Under the pieces are notes generated by a model, which worked only from the letters and a program-made list of their open reading frames with translations, had not been told where the DNA came from and did not search any database. A program made the translations under genes and the position numbers. From positions 129,526 through 193,525 of the forward strand of contig NHCB01000013.1 of assembly GCA_002167745.1 (NCBI GenBank): a DNA stretch of 64,000 nt. The letters run 5' to 3'. The stretch comes from Betaproteobacteria bacterium TMED22. Its GTDB lineage: Bacteria > Pseudomonadota > Gammaproteobacteria > Burkholderiales > Eutrophovitaceae. This document shows, in pieces, positions 43,443 to 53,798 of the stretch (position 1 is the first letter of the stretch; each line of letters starts with the position of its first letter).

Positions 43443-44909
43443 TCAAGTGCCGCAAAAAGTAATATAAGGCTCAGCATTGGCTGGAGAGGGCTCGGCATAT
43501 TCCTCATGGCCTGATTTGTATGAGTAAGGTTCAGACATCACACTGAGCATCATGCGGAATGGTTCAAGGTCGTTACGATTCACCGCCGCATCTAATACCT
43601 CTTCGATTTTATGATTTCGCGGAATATAAATAGGATTAACCGTATTCATCCTATCAGCACACTCTTCCGGGGATTGGCCATCACGTTCAATACGTTCAGC
43701 CCAGCGAGCTAACCAATCATCAAGATTAACGACAGCATTAAATTGCGACTTAAACTTAAGCTCGTCATCTAATCTCACATCAGCAAGATAACGGAACGCC
43801 AGGGTGAAATCGGCTCCACCTTGATGCATCAATTCTAAGAGCTGCTTAACAAGTTCCCCATCCCCTTTGTCCTTACTAACCATGCCGAATTTTGCACGCA
43901 TATTGTCTAGCCAAAATGTCTCGTAGCAATCATTAAATCTATCGAGCTCATCCACGAATCTTTGTATAACCCGCTCCTGTTCCTCATCGTAAAGTGGTAT
44001 GAGGGCTTTTGCCAATTGGGCGAGGTTCCACTGACCCATTTTCGGTTGGTTCTCATAAGCATAGCGGCCATGCCCGTCGATAGAACTAAAAACAGTAGAC
44101 GGCACATAACGATCCATAAAAGCGCATGGACCATAATCTATCGTTTCTCCAGAAATAGTCATGTTGTCTGTGTTCATCACCCCATGAACAAACCCCACAC
44201 TCATCCAATCTGCAATCAGTTTCGCTTGCTTGCGCAGCACTGACTTAAAAAATTGCAAGTATAGATCTTCCGAATTTTTAGCCTCAGGAAAATGTCTATC
44301 AATTGCATAATCCGCCAGCCGCCTGACTTGATCCCATTCTCCTTTCGCCGCAAAAAACTCAAAACTTCCCACTCTAATATGGCTAGCTGAAACCCGCGTC
44401 AAGACTGCGCGCGGCTTCAGATCTTCTCGGGCGACCCAATCCTCTGTGCCCACAGCTGCCAGAGCGCGAGTCGTCGCGATACCGAACTGATGCATTCCCT
44501 CGCTCACTAAATATTCTCTTAATACTGGCCCTAAGGCTGCTTTTCCATCACCGCCGCGTGAAAAAGGCGTTCTCCCTGAACCCTTCAACTGTATATCTCT
44601 TCGCGTACCTGTTCCATCTACCACCTCACCTATGAGCAGCGCACGACCATCGCCTAGTTGCGATGTAAACATTCCAAATTGATGACCTGCATAAACTTGC
44701 GCTATCGGTTTCGCATTGTCTGGCAGAGCGTTCCCTGAGAACAAAGCAACTCCAACCTCTCCTTCAAGCAAGCAATGATCTAACCCTAGCTCCTCAGCCA
44801 ACAAAGTATTCAATTGCAGTAATCTTGGTGAAGTACATTTCTCTGGACTGCAGGATTGATAAAAGCCATCCAGCTCATTTGCAAATGTATGACTAAACGC
44901 TATGTCCAT
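43443..44909 (-). CDS. selO: SelO-family protein adenylyltransferase (YdiU)
   Basis: YAGHQFGMFTSQLGDGRALLIGEV; LKGSGRTPFSRGGDGKAALGPVLREYLVSEGMH; GVMNTDNMTISGETIDYGPCAFMD. Confidence 0.95.
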   Translation of the reverse strand: MDIAFSHTFANELDGFYQSCSPEKCTSPRLLQLNTLLAEELGLDHCLLEGEVGVALFSGNALPDNAKPIAQVYAGHQFGMFTSQLGDGRALLIGEVVDGTGTRRDIQLKGSGRTPFSRGGDGKAALGPVLREYLVSEGMHQFGIATTRALAAVGTEDWVAREDLKPRAVLTRVSASHIRVGSFEFFAAKGEWDQVRRLADYAIDRHFPEAKNSEDLYLQFFKSVLRKQAKLIADWMSVGFVHGVMNTDNMTISGETIDYGPCAFMDRYVPSTVFSSIDGHGRYAYENQPKMGQWNLAQLAKALIPLYDEEQERVIQRFVDELDRFNDCYETFWLDNMRAKFGMVSKDKGDGELVKQLLELMHQGGADFTLAFRYLADVRLDDELKFKSQFNAVVNLDDWLARWAERIERDGQSPEECADRMNTVNPIYIPRNHKIEEVLDAAVNRNDLEPFRMMLSVMSEPYSYKSGHEEYAEPSPANAEPYITFCGT

Positions 44910-44948
44910 ATCAAATCCTCTTCAGAATTGAAAAATGAGCAACTAAGC

Positions 44949-45980
44949 TCACTCAGCATCCCTTAGCGCTTTTATTTTTTGAGATAATTGCACCATCGCC
45001 AAGGCGTAATTATTGCTTGGGTTATAACGGGTAATAACGTAAAAGTTCTTTAACGACATCCAGAATTCAGTTCCGCCATCTCCTTCGAGCTTAAATAAAC
45101 CAACCGACACATCGTCCTCAAACTCAAAATTCTCTTGCACCCCTGCCTTTTTGAGTTCTCCATAAGTCCGATTAGGTTTTGACTTTCCAGCCATCTCGAC
45201 AAGAACCCCAGCATCTTCAGCGCTCACCGGAAAAACTATTGGTTCACCGCGCTTCCAACCATGTCTTTTTAAATAATTACTCGCGCTGCCAATCGCATCT
45301 ACAACACTATTCTCCAAATCCGCCTTTCCATCACCATCAAAATCAATAGCATACTCACGATAACTAGATGGCATAAACTGAGCAATCCCTATAGCGCCTG
45401 CAAATGAACCTTTAATGGCATCAGGCTTAATATTATTTTCTCTGGCTAGAATTAGAAACTCTTCAAATTCTTTTAAGAAATACTTATTACGACGCTTACC
45501 GTAAAAGCCGAGCGTATAAAATGCATCAACGATTCGAAACTCACCGGTATAAGTCCCATAATTGGTTTCTATTCCAATGAGCGCCGTTATGATCTCTTGA
45601 GGGATACCAAACTCATCCTCCGCTCTAACTAAAGTTTCAAGATGTTGCTCCCAAAACTTAACACCTTCTTTTTCCCGCCAATCTGTTACATATAACTTTT
45701 TAAAAAAACTCCAAGGTTTAGCAGTAGCAGGTTTATCGAACGCGTTAAGAATCCCATCCTGTTTTTTCGCGTTACCCATCAGCGTGATTAGCTTTTCTTC
45801 AGAGAACTGATGCTTAGTCACCATATCTTGAATGAAATTTATAACAGGATCATCATGCGTCTCGTGCGCCTCATGCGCTCGAGCATAAAAAGCAACGTTA
45901 AAAGCCAAAATCAACATGCATATCAGCACTATTTTTTGGATACTTAATTCCGAGATAGTTCTCAAGGTAGGCCTCGTCAA
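44949..45980 (-). CDS. mltB: Membrane-bound lytic murein transglycosylase B
   Basis: EFGIPQEIITALIGIETNYGTYTGEFRIVDAFYTL; GAIGIAQFMPSSYREYAIDFDGDGKADL; RYNPSNNYALAMVQLS. Confidence 0.93.
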   Translation of the reverse strand: MTRPTLRTISELSIQKIVLICMLILAFNVAFYARAHEAHETHDDPVINFIQDMVTKHQFSEEKLITLMGNAKKQDGILNAFDKPATAKPWSFFKKLYVTDWREKEGVKFWEQHLETLVRAEDEFGIPQEIITALIGIETNYGTYTGEFRIVDAFYTLGFYGKRRNKYFLKEFEEFLILARENNIKPDAIKGSFAGAIGIAQFMPSSYREYAIDFDGDGKADLENSVVDAIGSASNYLKRHGWKRGEPIVFPVSAEDAGVLVEMAGKSKPNRTYGELKKAGVQENFEFEDDVSVGLFKLEGDGGTEFWMSLKNFYVITRYNPSNNYALAMVQLSQKIKALRDAE

Positions 45981-45994
45981 GTCAAAATGTCTGA

Positions 45995-47236
45995 TTACGG
46001 TACCGTACTATCGATTGTGATTTCAACTGTTGCGCCTTTGCGTACAAGACTTGTCGATGACTCTATGTCGCCACTGGCCCTAATCGCATTACCAGACTTG
46101 GATATACGGGCACCAACAAGGAACTCCGGAAAATCAGATAATTTACGGTTAGGCATGAGTGAAAATGAATCATCAAAAGAAAACGAGTAAGGCAATTGAT
46201 CCACAGGAATCCTCATTGCAGCAATAGGCATAGGTGGCCCTTCAGCCGACCTGGCATAGATAAAAACAACGTCCTGAGCACTAATCTTATCGCGCAACTC
46301 ATTCGATATTCGAACGAAGCCGGAAACCATGACAGCTGGTTGCTCGGCATTTGATTCTTCAGCAGTGATTATCTGATCGATCCCATCACGCCCAGACTGA
46401 ACCAATCTAATTTTCGCCTCTGCAATTCCTGCTCGCAAAGTTTCCATCAACTGTGCGTCTTCAAGATTCGCCTTCATGAGACGTGTCCAACGATCAATCG
46501 CTAGTTGATATTTCCCAGCTGCAAAAGCTGCTGTGCCACCCAATGCGAGTCCTTTACCATGATCGGGATCGATCTCCAAGGCTCGGTTGATTAGGTCCGC
46601 AGGCTCCCCAGACAGGTCCCCTCCGACCGTCAGACCCCTAGCCTCAGCATAATCAACCAATATAGCTGGATCTCCTGGACTGATTTGATAAGCACGCTCC
46701 CACGCGTTGGCTGCCTCATCAAATTTGTGCATTGCTTGGTAAGTTCTCGCCAGCATCCCCCAAGCCTGGATATCATTTGGATTTTCATCAATATGCTGAA
46801 TGACCTTATCCGCAAGTGACTGAAGATCCGATTGGTCAAATGATTCATTCTGAGTATCAACAAATGCGGCAACATCTTGGCCTTCAGGGCTTCCTATGAA
46901 ACTATATAAGTAGGCAGCACTAGCGGGTATCAACAGAATAGCCGCGACAGATGCTAGCTTTGCGTATTTGCCTGACACAACCAATTTTTGCGGCTCTCTC
47001 GAGACCTCCTCTAAAACGCGCCCTTCGATTTCGGCTTTAGACAGCTCATATTGCTCCGCGGATAAATTTCCAACCCGATGATCTTCAGCGAGCTCCTTCA
47101 GTTGATCGCGCAGCAAACGTAAATTAGTTTGAGATTGTGTGTTCGGAGACAAGACGCGCGACTTGAAAATAGTCCTGACGAATACCATCAGGACAAATAC
47201 GCTCAATAGCCCAGCACACACATTGAATATTGACAT
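45995..47236 (-). CDS. ccmI: Cytochrome c-type biogenesis protein CcmI (TPR)
   Basis: N-terminal two-TM CcmI-type region, TPR segment DDIQAWGMLARTYQAMHKFDEAANAWERAYQ-like; adjacent to ccmH. Confidence 0.9.
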   Translation of the reverse strand: MSIFNVCAGLLSVFVLMVFVRTIFKSRVLSPNTQSQTNLRLLRDQLKELAEDHRVGNLSAEQYELSKAEIEGRVLEEVSREPQKLVVSGKYAKLASVAAILLIPASAAYLYSFIGSPEGQDVAAFVDTQNESFDQSDLQSLADKVIQHIDENPNDIQAWGMLARTYQAMHKFDEAANAWERAYQISPGDPAILVDYAEARGLTVGGDLSGEPADLINRALEIDPDHGKGLALGGTAAFAAGKYQLAIDRWTRLMKANLEDAQLMETLRAGIAEAKIRLVQSGRDGIDQIITAEESNAEQPAVMVSGFVRISNELRDKISAQDVVFIYARSAEGPPMPIAAMRIPVDQLPYSFSFDDSFSLMPNRKLSDFPEFLVGARISKSGNAIRASGDIESSTSLVRKGATVEITIDSTVP

Positions 47237-47255
47237 TGGTAACTCTCTATCCTAA

Positions 47256-47711
47256 TCAGTCTTTGAGTAATGCGCGCGCGCGATCTATATCTTCCGCGCT
47301 TTTGTATGCGTCCGGATTCCTCGAGCGCCGTCGCACAAACCTCACCGAAAACCAAAACGCAATAAACAACATCAGCAGAGGGCCGGCCCACAGCACCATA
47401 GTCGTACCCTTAATCGGAGGGTCATACAATACAAAGTCACCGTAGCGCTCAACCATAAAATCTTTTATCTGAGTCTCGTTCATACCTTCACGCAACATAT
47501 CACGCACTTGATTCTTTAGGTCCACTGCGAGCCCCGCGTTAGAGTCAGCAATCGTTTGATTTTGACAAACCAAGCATCTAAGCTCCAAACTAATTGCTTT
47601 TACGCGCGCCTCAAGGACTGGGTCTTTTGCAAGCAAAGGAGCCTCTTCAGCAAAGGACCAAGGACCTAAGAAAAATAGCATTAAACCTATTATTTTTGTC
47701 TTTGTAATCAC
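47256..47711 (-). CDS. ccmH: Cytochrome c-type biogenesis protein CcmH
   Basis: LRCLVCQNQTIADSNAGLAVDLKNQVRDML; MVERYGDFVLYDPPIKG. Confidence 0.96.
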   Translation of the reverse strand: MITKTKIIGLMLFFLGPWSFAEEAPLLAKDPVLEARVKAISLELRCLVCQNQTIADSNAGLAVDLKNQVRDMLREGMNETQIKDFMVERYGDFVLYDPPIKGTTMVLWAGPLLMLFIAFWFSVRFVRRRSRNPDAYKSAEDIDRARALLKD

Positions 47712-48241
47712 TGACTCAATTCCTCAATTAAAGGGATAATATCCTGCGAAACGTCCATCTGAGTCAACGGACCAATTTTTTTATATCTTATAATTCCTTG
47801 TTGGTCTATTAAAAAAGTTTCAGGCACTCCGTAAACGCCGTAATCAAGACCAATCCGGCCATTAAGATCGACCACAACTTGAGTATACGGGTCGCCGTGT
47901 CGGTTAAGCCATTGTTTAGCAGCTCGAGGTCTATCTTTGTAGTTGAAGCCTACAACAGGCACCGCAGTCGATCGAGCGAAGTTAACAATGATTGGATGCT
48001 CATCCAAGCATGGTCCGCACCATGAAGCAAAAACATTAAGCAACCAAACCTCACCAGTCATATCGCCATTGGCAAAGGGAGCCTCAAAATCATTCAGTAA
48101 CGGAAGAGAAAACTCCGGTGCCGCTTTTCCAATAAGAGGAGAAGGAACTTCTTTTGGATCCAGTGACAAACCTTTGAACAAAAATGCTGCGACCGCAATG
48201 AATATTCCTAGAGGAATTAAAAATCGGGCCGACGCCATCAT
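47708..48241 (-). CDS. ccmG: Thiol:disulfide interchange protein DsbE/CcmG
   Basis: EVWLLNVFASWCGPCLDEHPII thioredoxin CGPC; YGVYGVPETFLIDQQGIIRYKKIG. Confidence 0.96.
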   Translation of the reverse strand: MMASARFLIPLGIFIAVAAFLFKGLSLDPKEVPSPLIGKAAPEFSLPLLNDFEAPFANGDMTGEVWLLNVFASWCGPCLDEHPIIVNFARSTAVPVVGFNYKDRPRAAKQWLNRHGDPYTQVVVDLNGRIGLDYGVYGVPETFLIDQQGIIRYKKIGPLTQMDVSQDIIPLIEELSQ

Positions 48242-48250
48242 ATCGACCCC

Positions 48251-50233
48251 TCAAGATGAGGCAGTCACTCCCTCGGTCCCGTTCTCTGGCTGACTCGCTT
48301 TTCGGTAGCGACGATCTGAGACTGCGAGTATTCCTCCTAGTGCCATGAGGAAGGCTCCACCCCAAATCCAATCCACATATGGTTTCAAATACACCCGAAC
48401 AACCCAAGATCCATCGCTTAATGGCTCTCCCAATGAAATATAAAGATCTCTCGTAAAGCCCGTATCAATTGCAGCTTCGGTCATCGCCATTTGCTGAACA
48501 GTGTAAAGCCGCTTTTGCGGAAACATTCGGTCAACCTCCTTGCCATCCACCAAAATTGCCATCGAACCCTCGACACCGGTGTAATTAGGTCCTTCCAGGT
48601 CCTTGAGCGCATCAAGCCGAATGGTGTAATTCCCTATTGTGACGGTATTACCAAGGCTCATTTTTACATCTTTCTCAACTTCGTAACCATTAACGAGGGT
48701 AACGCCAACGATAAACACAGCAACACCCCAGTGAGCACACAACATACCGTAATAAGAATTTGGCAAGCTAGCTACAGAGTTCCAGAATGTTCTTCCTTCC
48801 CCCCGAGACATTTGTTTAAGGCGCGTCCACAAATTTACGATTCCCGCCAAGGCAATCCATACAGCCATGAGCAATCCAAAACTGACCAATAAACTCCAGG
48901 TCCCCATTGTGAACGGCAGTAATAACGACGATACAATCGAAACTACAAACGCCCACTTAAGTTTCAATGCTAGATCAGGAACCGAGGATTTCTTCCATCG
49001 CGAAATAGGACCGATCCCCATCAAAAACATCGCAGGCGCCATAATTGGAATGAAAACGGCATCGAAGTAAGGTGGACCCACCGAGATCTTACCCAAACCG
49101 AGGGCATCAAGAAATAGTGGGTAAAGGGTACCTAAGAGGACCGAAGCTGCAGCAACTACCAACAAAACATTGTTTGCTAACAAGGCAGATTCCCGCGAGA
49201 CAAGATCGAACCGGCCCCCTAGCCCGACTTTAGGAGCTCTCCACGCAAATAGAACTAATGACGCCCCCACCACGAACACCAAAAAACCGAGAATAAAGAC
49301 GCCTCTCTCAGGATCGGTTGCAAACGCGTGCACGGAAGTCAAAACCCCTGAGCGCACCAAAAAAGTACCGAGCAATGATAGAGAGAAGGTAATTATCGCC
49401 AACAAGACCGTCCAAACTTTAAAGCTACCACGCTTCTCAGTCACTAAAAGTGAATGCATCAGCGCGGTTCCACAGAGCCATGGCATGAAGGACGCATTCT
49501 CAACTGGATCCCAGAACCACCAGCCGCCCCAACCGAGCTCGTAATATGCCCACCAGCTGCCGAGCGCGATTCCAATGGTTAGAAATGCCCAAGCGATCGT
49601 TGTCCAAGGACGCGACCATCGAGCCCAAGTAGTGTCTAAACGTCCGCTGATTAAAGCAGCGATAGCAAAGGCGAAAACAACCGAGAATCCCACGTAGCCC
49701 ATATATAACATTGGTGGATGGATGACCATTCCCGGATCTTGGAGGAGAGGGTTTAAATCACGACCATCCATTGCCGGCGGCAGTAGACGATCAAATGGGT
49801 TGGATGTAAGCAATAAAAAAGAGTAGAAACCAATCGCAACTAGTGCCATGACGCCAAGTATTAACGACAACATATCGTTAGGCACCCCTTTACTGAAACG
49901 TGCAACCGCAGCCATCCACCCGGAGAGCATCAGAACCCACAATAACAAAGAGCCTTCATGACTACCCCAACTTGCCGCAAGCCGATATGGCCAAGGTAGC
50001 TGAGAATTCGAATTCGATGCTACGTTCAAGACCGAGAAGTCATTCGTTAAAAACGAAATCACCAAGCAGCAGAATCCGAACGTCGTTAAAAAAAACAACA
50101 GATACGCAGCGGGCCGAGAAACTGCCATCCAGTTTACGTATCCACGCGTTGCTCCGACTAACGAGAAGAATGCCTGCGCCAGTGCTACGCACAGCGCTAA
50201 TATAACGGCAAAGTGTCCGACCTCAGGAATCAA
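48251..50233 (-). CDS. ccmF: Heme lyase CcmF
   Basis: MIPEVGHFAVILALCVALAQAF; PWPYRLAASWGSHEGSLLLWVLMLSGW; GGWWFWDPVENASFMPWLCGTALMHSL. Confidence 0.97.
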   Translation of the reverse strand: MIPEVGHFAVILALCVALAQAFFSLVGATRGYVNWMAVSRPAAYLLFFLTTFGFCCLVISFLTNDFSVLNVASNSNSQLPWPYRLAASWGSHEGSLLLWVLMLSGWMAAVARFSKGVPNDMLSLILGVMALVAIGFYSFLLLTSNPFDRLLPPAMDGRDLNPLLQDPGMVIHPPMLYMGYVGFSVVFAFAIAALISGRLDTTWARWSRPWTTIAWAFLTIGIALGSWWAYYELGWGGWWFWDPVENASFMPWLCGTALMHSLLVTEKRGSFKVWTVLLAIITFSLSLLGTFLVRSGVLTSVHAFATDPERGVFILGFLVFVVGASLVLFAWRAPKVGLGGRFDLVSRESALLANNVLLVVAAASVLLGTLYPLFLDALGLGKISVGPPYFDAVFIPIMAPAMFLMGIGPISRWKKSSVPDLALKLKWAFVVSIVSSLLLPFTMGTWSLLVSFGLLMAVWIALAGIVNLWTRLKQMSRGEGRTFWNSVASLPNSYYGMLCAHWGVAVFIVGVTLVNGYEVEKDVKMSLGNTVTIGNYTIRLDALKDLEGPNYTGVEGSMAILVDGKEVDRMFPQKRLYTVQQMAMTEAAIDTGFTRDLYISLGEPLSDGSWVVRVYLKPYVDWIWGGAFLMALGGILAVSDRRYRKASQPENGTEGVTASS

Positions 50234-50269
50234 AACCTACCACCTTTCTGGGACTAAATATGTCAGCAC

Positions 50270-50713
50270 TCATTCCGATTCCATTTTTATTTTTCTTGCC
50301 CTCTCGAGAGCCTCTGCGGCTTCGGGAGGCATATAATTTTCGTCGTGTTTCGCGAGCACTTGGTCTGCGACAAACACACCTTGTGGATCCATCCTTCCTT
50401 GAGCGACAACTCCTTTGCCCTCTTGGAATAAATCCGGGAGTATACCCGTAAACTGCACAGGTACATTCTCTATACTATCGGTTACCGCAAATCTGACAGT
50501 CACACCGTCATCTTTACGCTTAAGACTGTCTTCTAACACCATCCCACCAATACGAAACGCTTGACCCTGAGGCACCTGCCCCGCAAAAACTTCAGTGGGG
50601 GTGTAGAAAAATACTAAATTGCTTCGGAATGCCTTTAAAACAAACGTCGCCCCCAAGCCGAGGAGCGCAAGCGCGACTACAACCAGTAATAACCGTTTAT
50701 GACGTGGTTTCAT
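50270..50713 (-). CDS. ccmE: Cytochrome c maturation heme chaperone CcmE
   Basis: MKPRHKRLLLVVVALALLG; FRIGGMVLEDSLKRKDDGVTVRFAVTD; VLAKHDENYMPPE (heme-binding His). Confidence 0.97.
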   Translation of the reverse strand: MKPRHKRLLLVVVALALLGLGATFVLKAFRSNLVFFYTPTEVFAGQVPQGQAFRIGGMVLEDSLKRKDDGVTVRFAVTDSIENVPVQFTGILPDLFQEGKGVVAQGRMDPQGVFVADQVLAKHDENYMPPEAAEALERARKIKMESE

Positions 50714-50763
50714 GCAAAGGCCCTTTATACATTAATACCTAGACCGATATTGGTGATGTGAGT

Positions 50764-50889
50764 TCATCTCTTTTTCCATAGATCCAGAAGCTCAATCACA
50801 ATACACAAGGCAGCAACAATGTAGGAGCCCCAGACATAAAGTCCGTAACCACCCATTGCAAAAAAATCGGAAATACTTTCCCACTGCAT
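50764..50889 (-). CDS. ccmD: Heme exporter protein CcmD (41 aa; not in supplied ORF track)
   Basis: Minus-strand translation MQWESISDFFAMGGYGLYVWGSYIVAALCIVIELLDLWKKR*; FFAMGGYGLYVW is the typical CcmD motif; sits between ccmC and ccmE. Confidence 0.93.
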   Translation of the reverse strand: MQWESISDFFAMGGYGLYVWGSYIVAALCIVIELLDLWKKR

Positions 50890-51621
50890 TTATTGCACCC
50901 CCGACGAGTCAGAAAGCCAAGCAGCATTTGCTTCACGATCACGAATAATACGCCTTACTCGAATTAATGAGACTGCTATCGAATACATCCAAAATGCCAG
51001 TGCCATAACCAACATGCCCGTGAGCATGCTTGTAGCCATACTGGGCGATTTAGTAAGACTTACCGACGCTCCTTGATGGAGTGTATTCCACCACTGAACC
51101 GAAAAATAAATAATTGGTACATTCACAATCCCTACCAAAGCAAGAATAGCCGAAGCCCGGTCAGCGCGTCTCGGATCCTCGATAGATGCGCGAAGTGCCA
51201 TATAACCGATGTATAAGAATAATAAAATTAGCTCAGAGGTTAAACGAGCATCCCAGACCCACCATGCACCCCATGTGGGTCTGCCCCAGAACGCGCCCGT
51301 CCACAAAGCAATAAAGGTCATCAGCGCACCTGTAGGTGCTAGAGCATGGGCCATCATTGACGAGAGGCGCGTGTTCATAATTAACCCTATGGCGGCCCAA
51401 AACGACATAATCAAGTAAATCAGCATCGACATCCAGGCTGCAGGAACGTGGATGAAGATTATTCGGTATGACTCGCCTTGCTGAAAATCTGTGGGCGCAA
51501 CGAAAAATCCAACATAAAGTCCCCATACAGTCAAAATCGACGCCAACAAGAAGAAGAAAACGGCCATTTTCTTAGCTAGCGGATAAAAATATTGTGGGGA
51601 GGAATACTTCCAAATACTCAT
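50890..51621 (-). CDS. ccmC: Heme exporter protein CcmC
   Basis: IIFIHVPAAWMSMLIYLIMS; GRPTWGAWWVWDARLTSELILLFLYIGYMAL. Confidence 0.97.
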   Translation of the reverse strand: MSIWKYSSPQYFYPLAKKMAVFFFLLASILTVWGLYVGFFVAPTDFQQGESYRIIFIHVPAAWMSMLIYLIMSFWAAIGLIMNTRLSSMMAHALAPTGALMTFIALWTGAFWGRPTWGAWWVWDARLTSELILLFLYIGYMALRASIEDPRRADRASAILALVGIVNVPIIYFSVQWWNTLHQGASVSLTKSPSMATSMLTGMLVMALAFWMYSIAVSLIRVRRIIRDREANAAWLSDSSGVQ

Positions 51622-51686
51622 AAACTTTCGATTTTTAAACCAGGGCTAAAGCATCAGTCAATAATATATACAACAATCCGAAGCCA

Positions 51687-52355
51687 CTATTCTAAAGCAA
51701 TTTTAATTGCATTCGCGACGGCTATTGGCACCAAAGCAACAGATAAACACAACATAGCGATCAGTATAGAGAGGTGTCCCTCGATCGAGAGTCCCTGAAG
51801 GTCGGCGACTACTGCTCCGGCTCCAAAAATCAAAACAGGCACATAGAACGGCAAAATAAGGATAGACGTCAATGCGGCGCCGCCGCGGACTCCTAATGTT
51901 AATGCAGCACCGATCGAACCCATCAGAGAAAGCACCGGTGTGCCCAGTAAAAGAGTAATCAAAAGCAGGCTAAGGCTCCCGGCAGAGAGCCCAAACTGAA
52001 GCCCTATTAACGGCGCAACAATAACGACTGGCAAACCAGTAATTAGCCAATGTGAGCCGATCTTGGCCAGCACCAAAACCGTTAACGGCTCACCACTGAG
52101 GACTAAATATTCTAAAGAGCCATCACTAAAATCGGTCTCGAATACCCGATGCAACGCGAGCAATGAGCATAACAGGGCTCCGACCCACACAACTCCCGGC
52201 CCAATAATTTTTAGGGTGTTTAGATCCGGACCGACTGCAAAAGGAAACAAACTGGAAACAATGAGAAAAAAGAACAATACCGTCACTACATCTGTCTTTT
52301 GCCTCAGCGCTAGCAAAAGCTCTTTACGCAGGATGAAGATAAACGCTTTATACAC
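51687..52355 (-). CDS. ccmB: Heme exporter protein CcmB
   Basis: LRKELLLALRQKTDVVTVLFFFLIVSSLFPFAVGP; DFSDGSLEYLVLSGEPL. Confidence 0.95.
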   Translation of the reverse strand: MYKAFIFILRKELLLALRQKTDVVTVLFFFLIVSSLFPFAVGPDLNTLKIIGPGVVWVGALLCSLLALHRVFETDFSDGSLEYLVLSGEPLTVLVLAKIGSHWLITGLPVVIVAPLIGLQFGLSAGSLSLLLITLLLGTPVLSLMGSIGAALTLGVRGGAALTSILILPFYVPVLIFGAGAVVADLQGLSIEGHLSILIAMLCLSVALVPIAVANAIKIALE

Positions 52356-52357
52356 AA

Positions 52358-52972
52358 TTAGTCCAGAGAGAGGCTAAGAGCCTCAGACACAACGTCGAAA
52401 TCTTGATGTGTCGTAAAAATAAGCAAGCCACCCGAATCGATATGCTTCCTAAGCTTCAGGACTAAACCTGATATTGCCGTAACGTCTAACGATGTAAAGG
52501 GCTCATCGAGGATCCACAATACACGGTGATTCATAAAGTCGAGTCTCGTCAACGCAACCCGCCTCTTTTGTCCTGCCGACATGTGCATGACAGGCTTATG
52601 TTTAACCGCCTCAAGCCCTGCCGCATCAAGCGCTGACTCAACATCTCTATCAGATGGAGAAGCACCTAAGAGTGGGAGCATTAATTTCAAATTTTCAGTG
52701 GCAGTAAGTTGTTTTTTTAATCCATCGTCATGACCAAGAAAATTGACCGATTTTACAAATTCACTATTATTTTTTCGAGCTAAATCACGATCCCAAATGA
52801 CTACCCCGTTATCTGGCCTGCACAGCCCAGAAACTATCCGAAGCAAGGTTGTCTTTCCAGACCCGTTGGATCCTGTCACTCGAAAAGCCTCGCCTGCTTT
52901 AACCGAGAAATTCAAATTCTCAAATAGAACATTCTTACCTCGAGCAAAACCCAAATTTTGGATCTCTAGCAT
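52358..52972 (-). CDS. ccmA: Cytochrome c biogenesis ATP-binding export protein CcmA
   Basis: VTGSNGSGKTTLLRIVSGLCRP; MSAGQKRRVALTRLDFMNHRVLWILDEPFTSLD. Confidence 0.95.
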   Translation of the reverse strand: MLEIQNLGFARGKNVLFENLNFSVKAGEAFRVTGSNGSGKTTLLRIVSGLCRPDNGVVIWDRDLARKNNSEFVKSVNFLGHDDGLKKQLTATENLKLMLPLLGASPSDRDVESALDAAGLEAVKHKPVMHMSAGQKRRVALTRLDFMNHRVLWILDEPFTSLDVTAISGLVLKLRKHIDSGGLLIFTTHQDFDVVSEALSLSLD

Positions 52973-53116
52973 GAATTAAATTACCCGTTTAATCTAAAAA
53001 TTCTTTAATCGTTTTTCACGTAAAACCGATTATGAGGGTATCATTCTTTATAACCTGTGTGTTGTATCAAAGTGCGAGATAACACACAACCAAAGCTATG
53101 AACTTAGAGGAGCAGC

Positions 53117-53752
53117 ATGCCGAAAATTACCATGTACTTGGATTTTATATCGCCTTACGCTTATCTCGCCTTTAAAGAAATTGAGAGAGGCTTAAGTAAA
53201 CGGGTAGACTTTACTTATAGACCCATATTGTTTGCCGGTCTGTTGAACCATTACGGACAATTAGGTCCCGCTGAAATTCCGCATCGCCGAGAATGGACTT
53301 TCTTACAAGCCTTATGGCAAGGGAAAGAGGCTGGCATCCCAATCCAACTCCCTCAAAGCCACCCTTTCAACCCACTCGCTCTACTTCGTTTAGCGATAGC
53401 GGAGACCACATCTGGAAATCCGAGCCAAGAGACCTGCAATGAGATTTTTGAGTTTGTATGGAATCGTGGCGTTGATGTGACGGATGAAAACGAATTTTTA
53501 GCGCTTAAAAATGCAATTACTTTGGAGCGTGACCTCAATGATCCAACAGTGAAGGAACAACTCAAAACAAACACCGAGGAGGCTATTGCTAATCAAGTTT
53601 ATGGCGTACCATCCTTCCACTACAATAACAAAATATTTTGGGGAAATGACTCCCTCAAAATGCTTGAGGCATATATTGATGGCGATCCGTGGATTGATAA
53701 AAATTGGTCAAAACCAGAGGCCGTAGCGGTTGGTATAAAACGTAAAGCCTAA
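53117..53752 (+). CDS. 2-hydroxychromene-2-carboxylate isomerase-like protein (DsbA/thioredoxin fold)
   Basis: MYLDFISPYAYLAFKEIERG; YRPILFAGLLNHYGQLGPAEIPHRREW; QVYGVPSFHYNNKIFWGNDSLKMLE. Confidence 0.9.
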   Translation: MPKITMYLDFISPYAYLAFKEIERGLSKRVDFTYRPILFAGLLNHYGQLGPAEIPHRREWTFLQALWQGKEAGIPIQLPQSHPFNPLALLRLAIAETTSGNPSQETCNEIFEFVWNRGVDVTDENEFLALKNAITLERDLNDPTVKEQLKTNTEEAIANQVYGVPSFHYNNKIFWGNDSLKMLEAYIDGDPWIDKNWSKPEAVAVGIKRKA

Positions 53753-53798
53753 AAGAACATGAATACATACTCAGCACAACAGAAAAATAGGATAAGAC

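Noticed and set aside
49170-49544. 124-aa plus-strand ORF antisense to ccmF
   Set aside because: Shadow ORF: low-complexity charged/polar translation opposite a highly conserved membrane protein.
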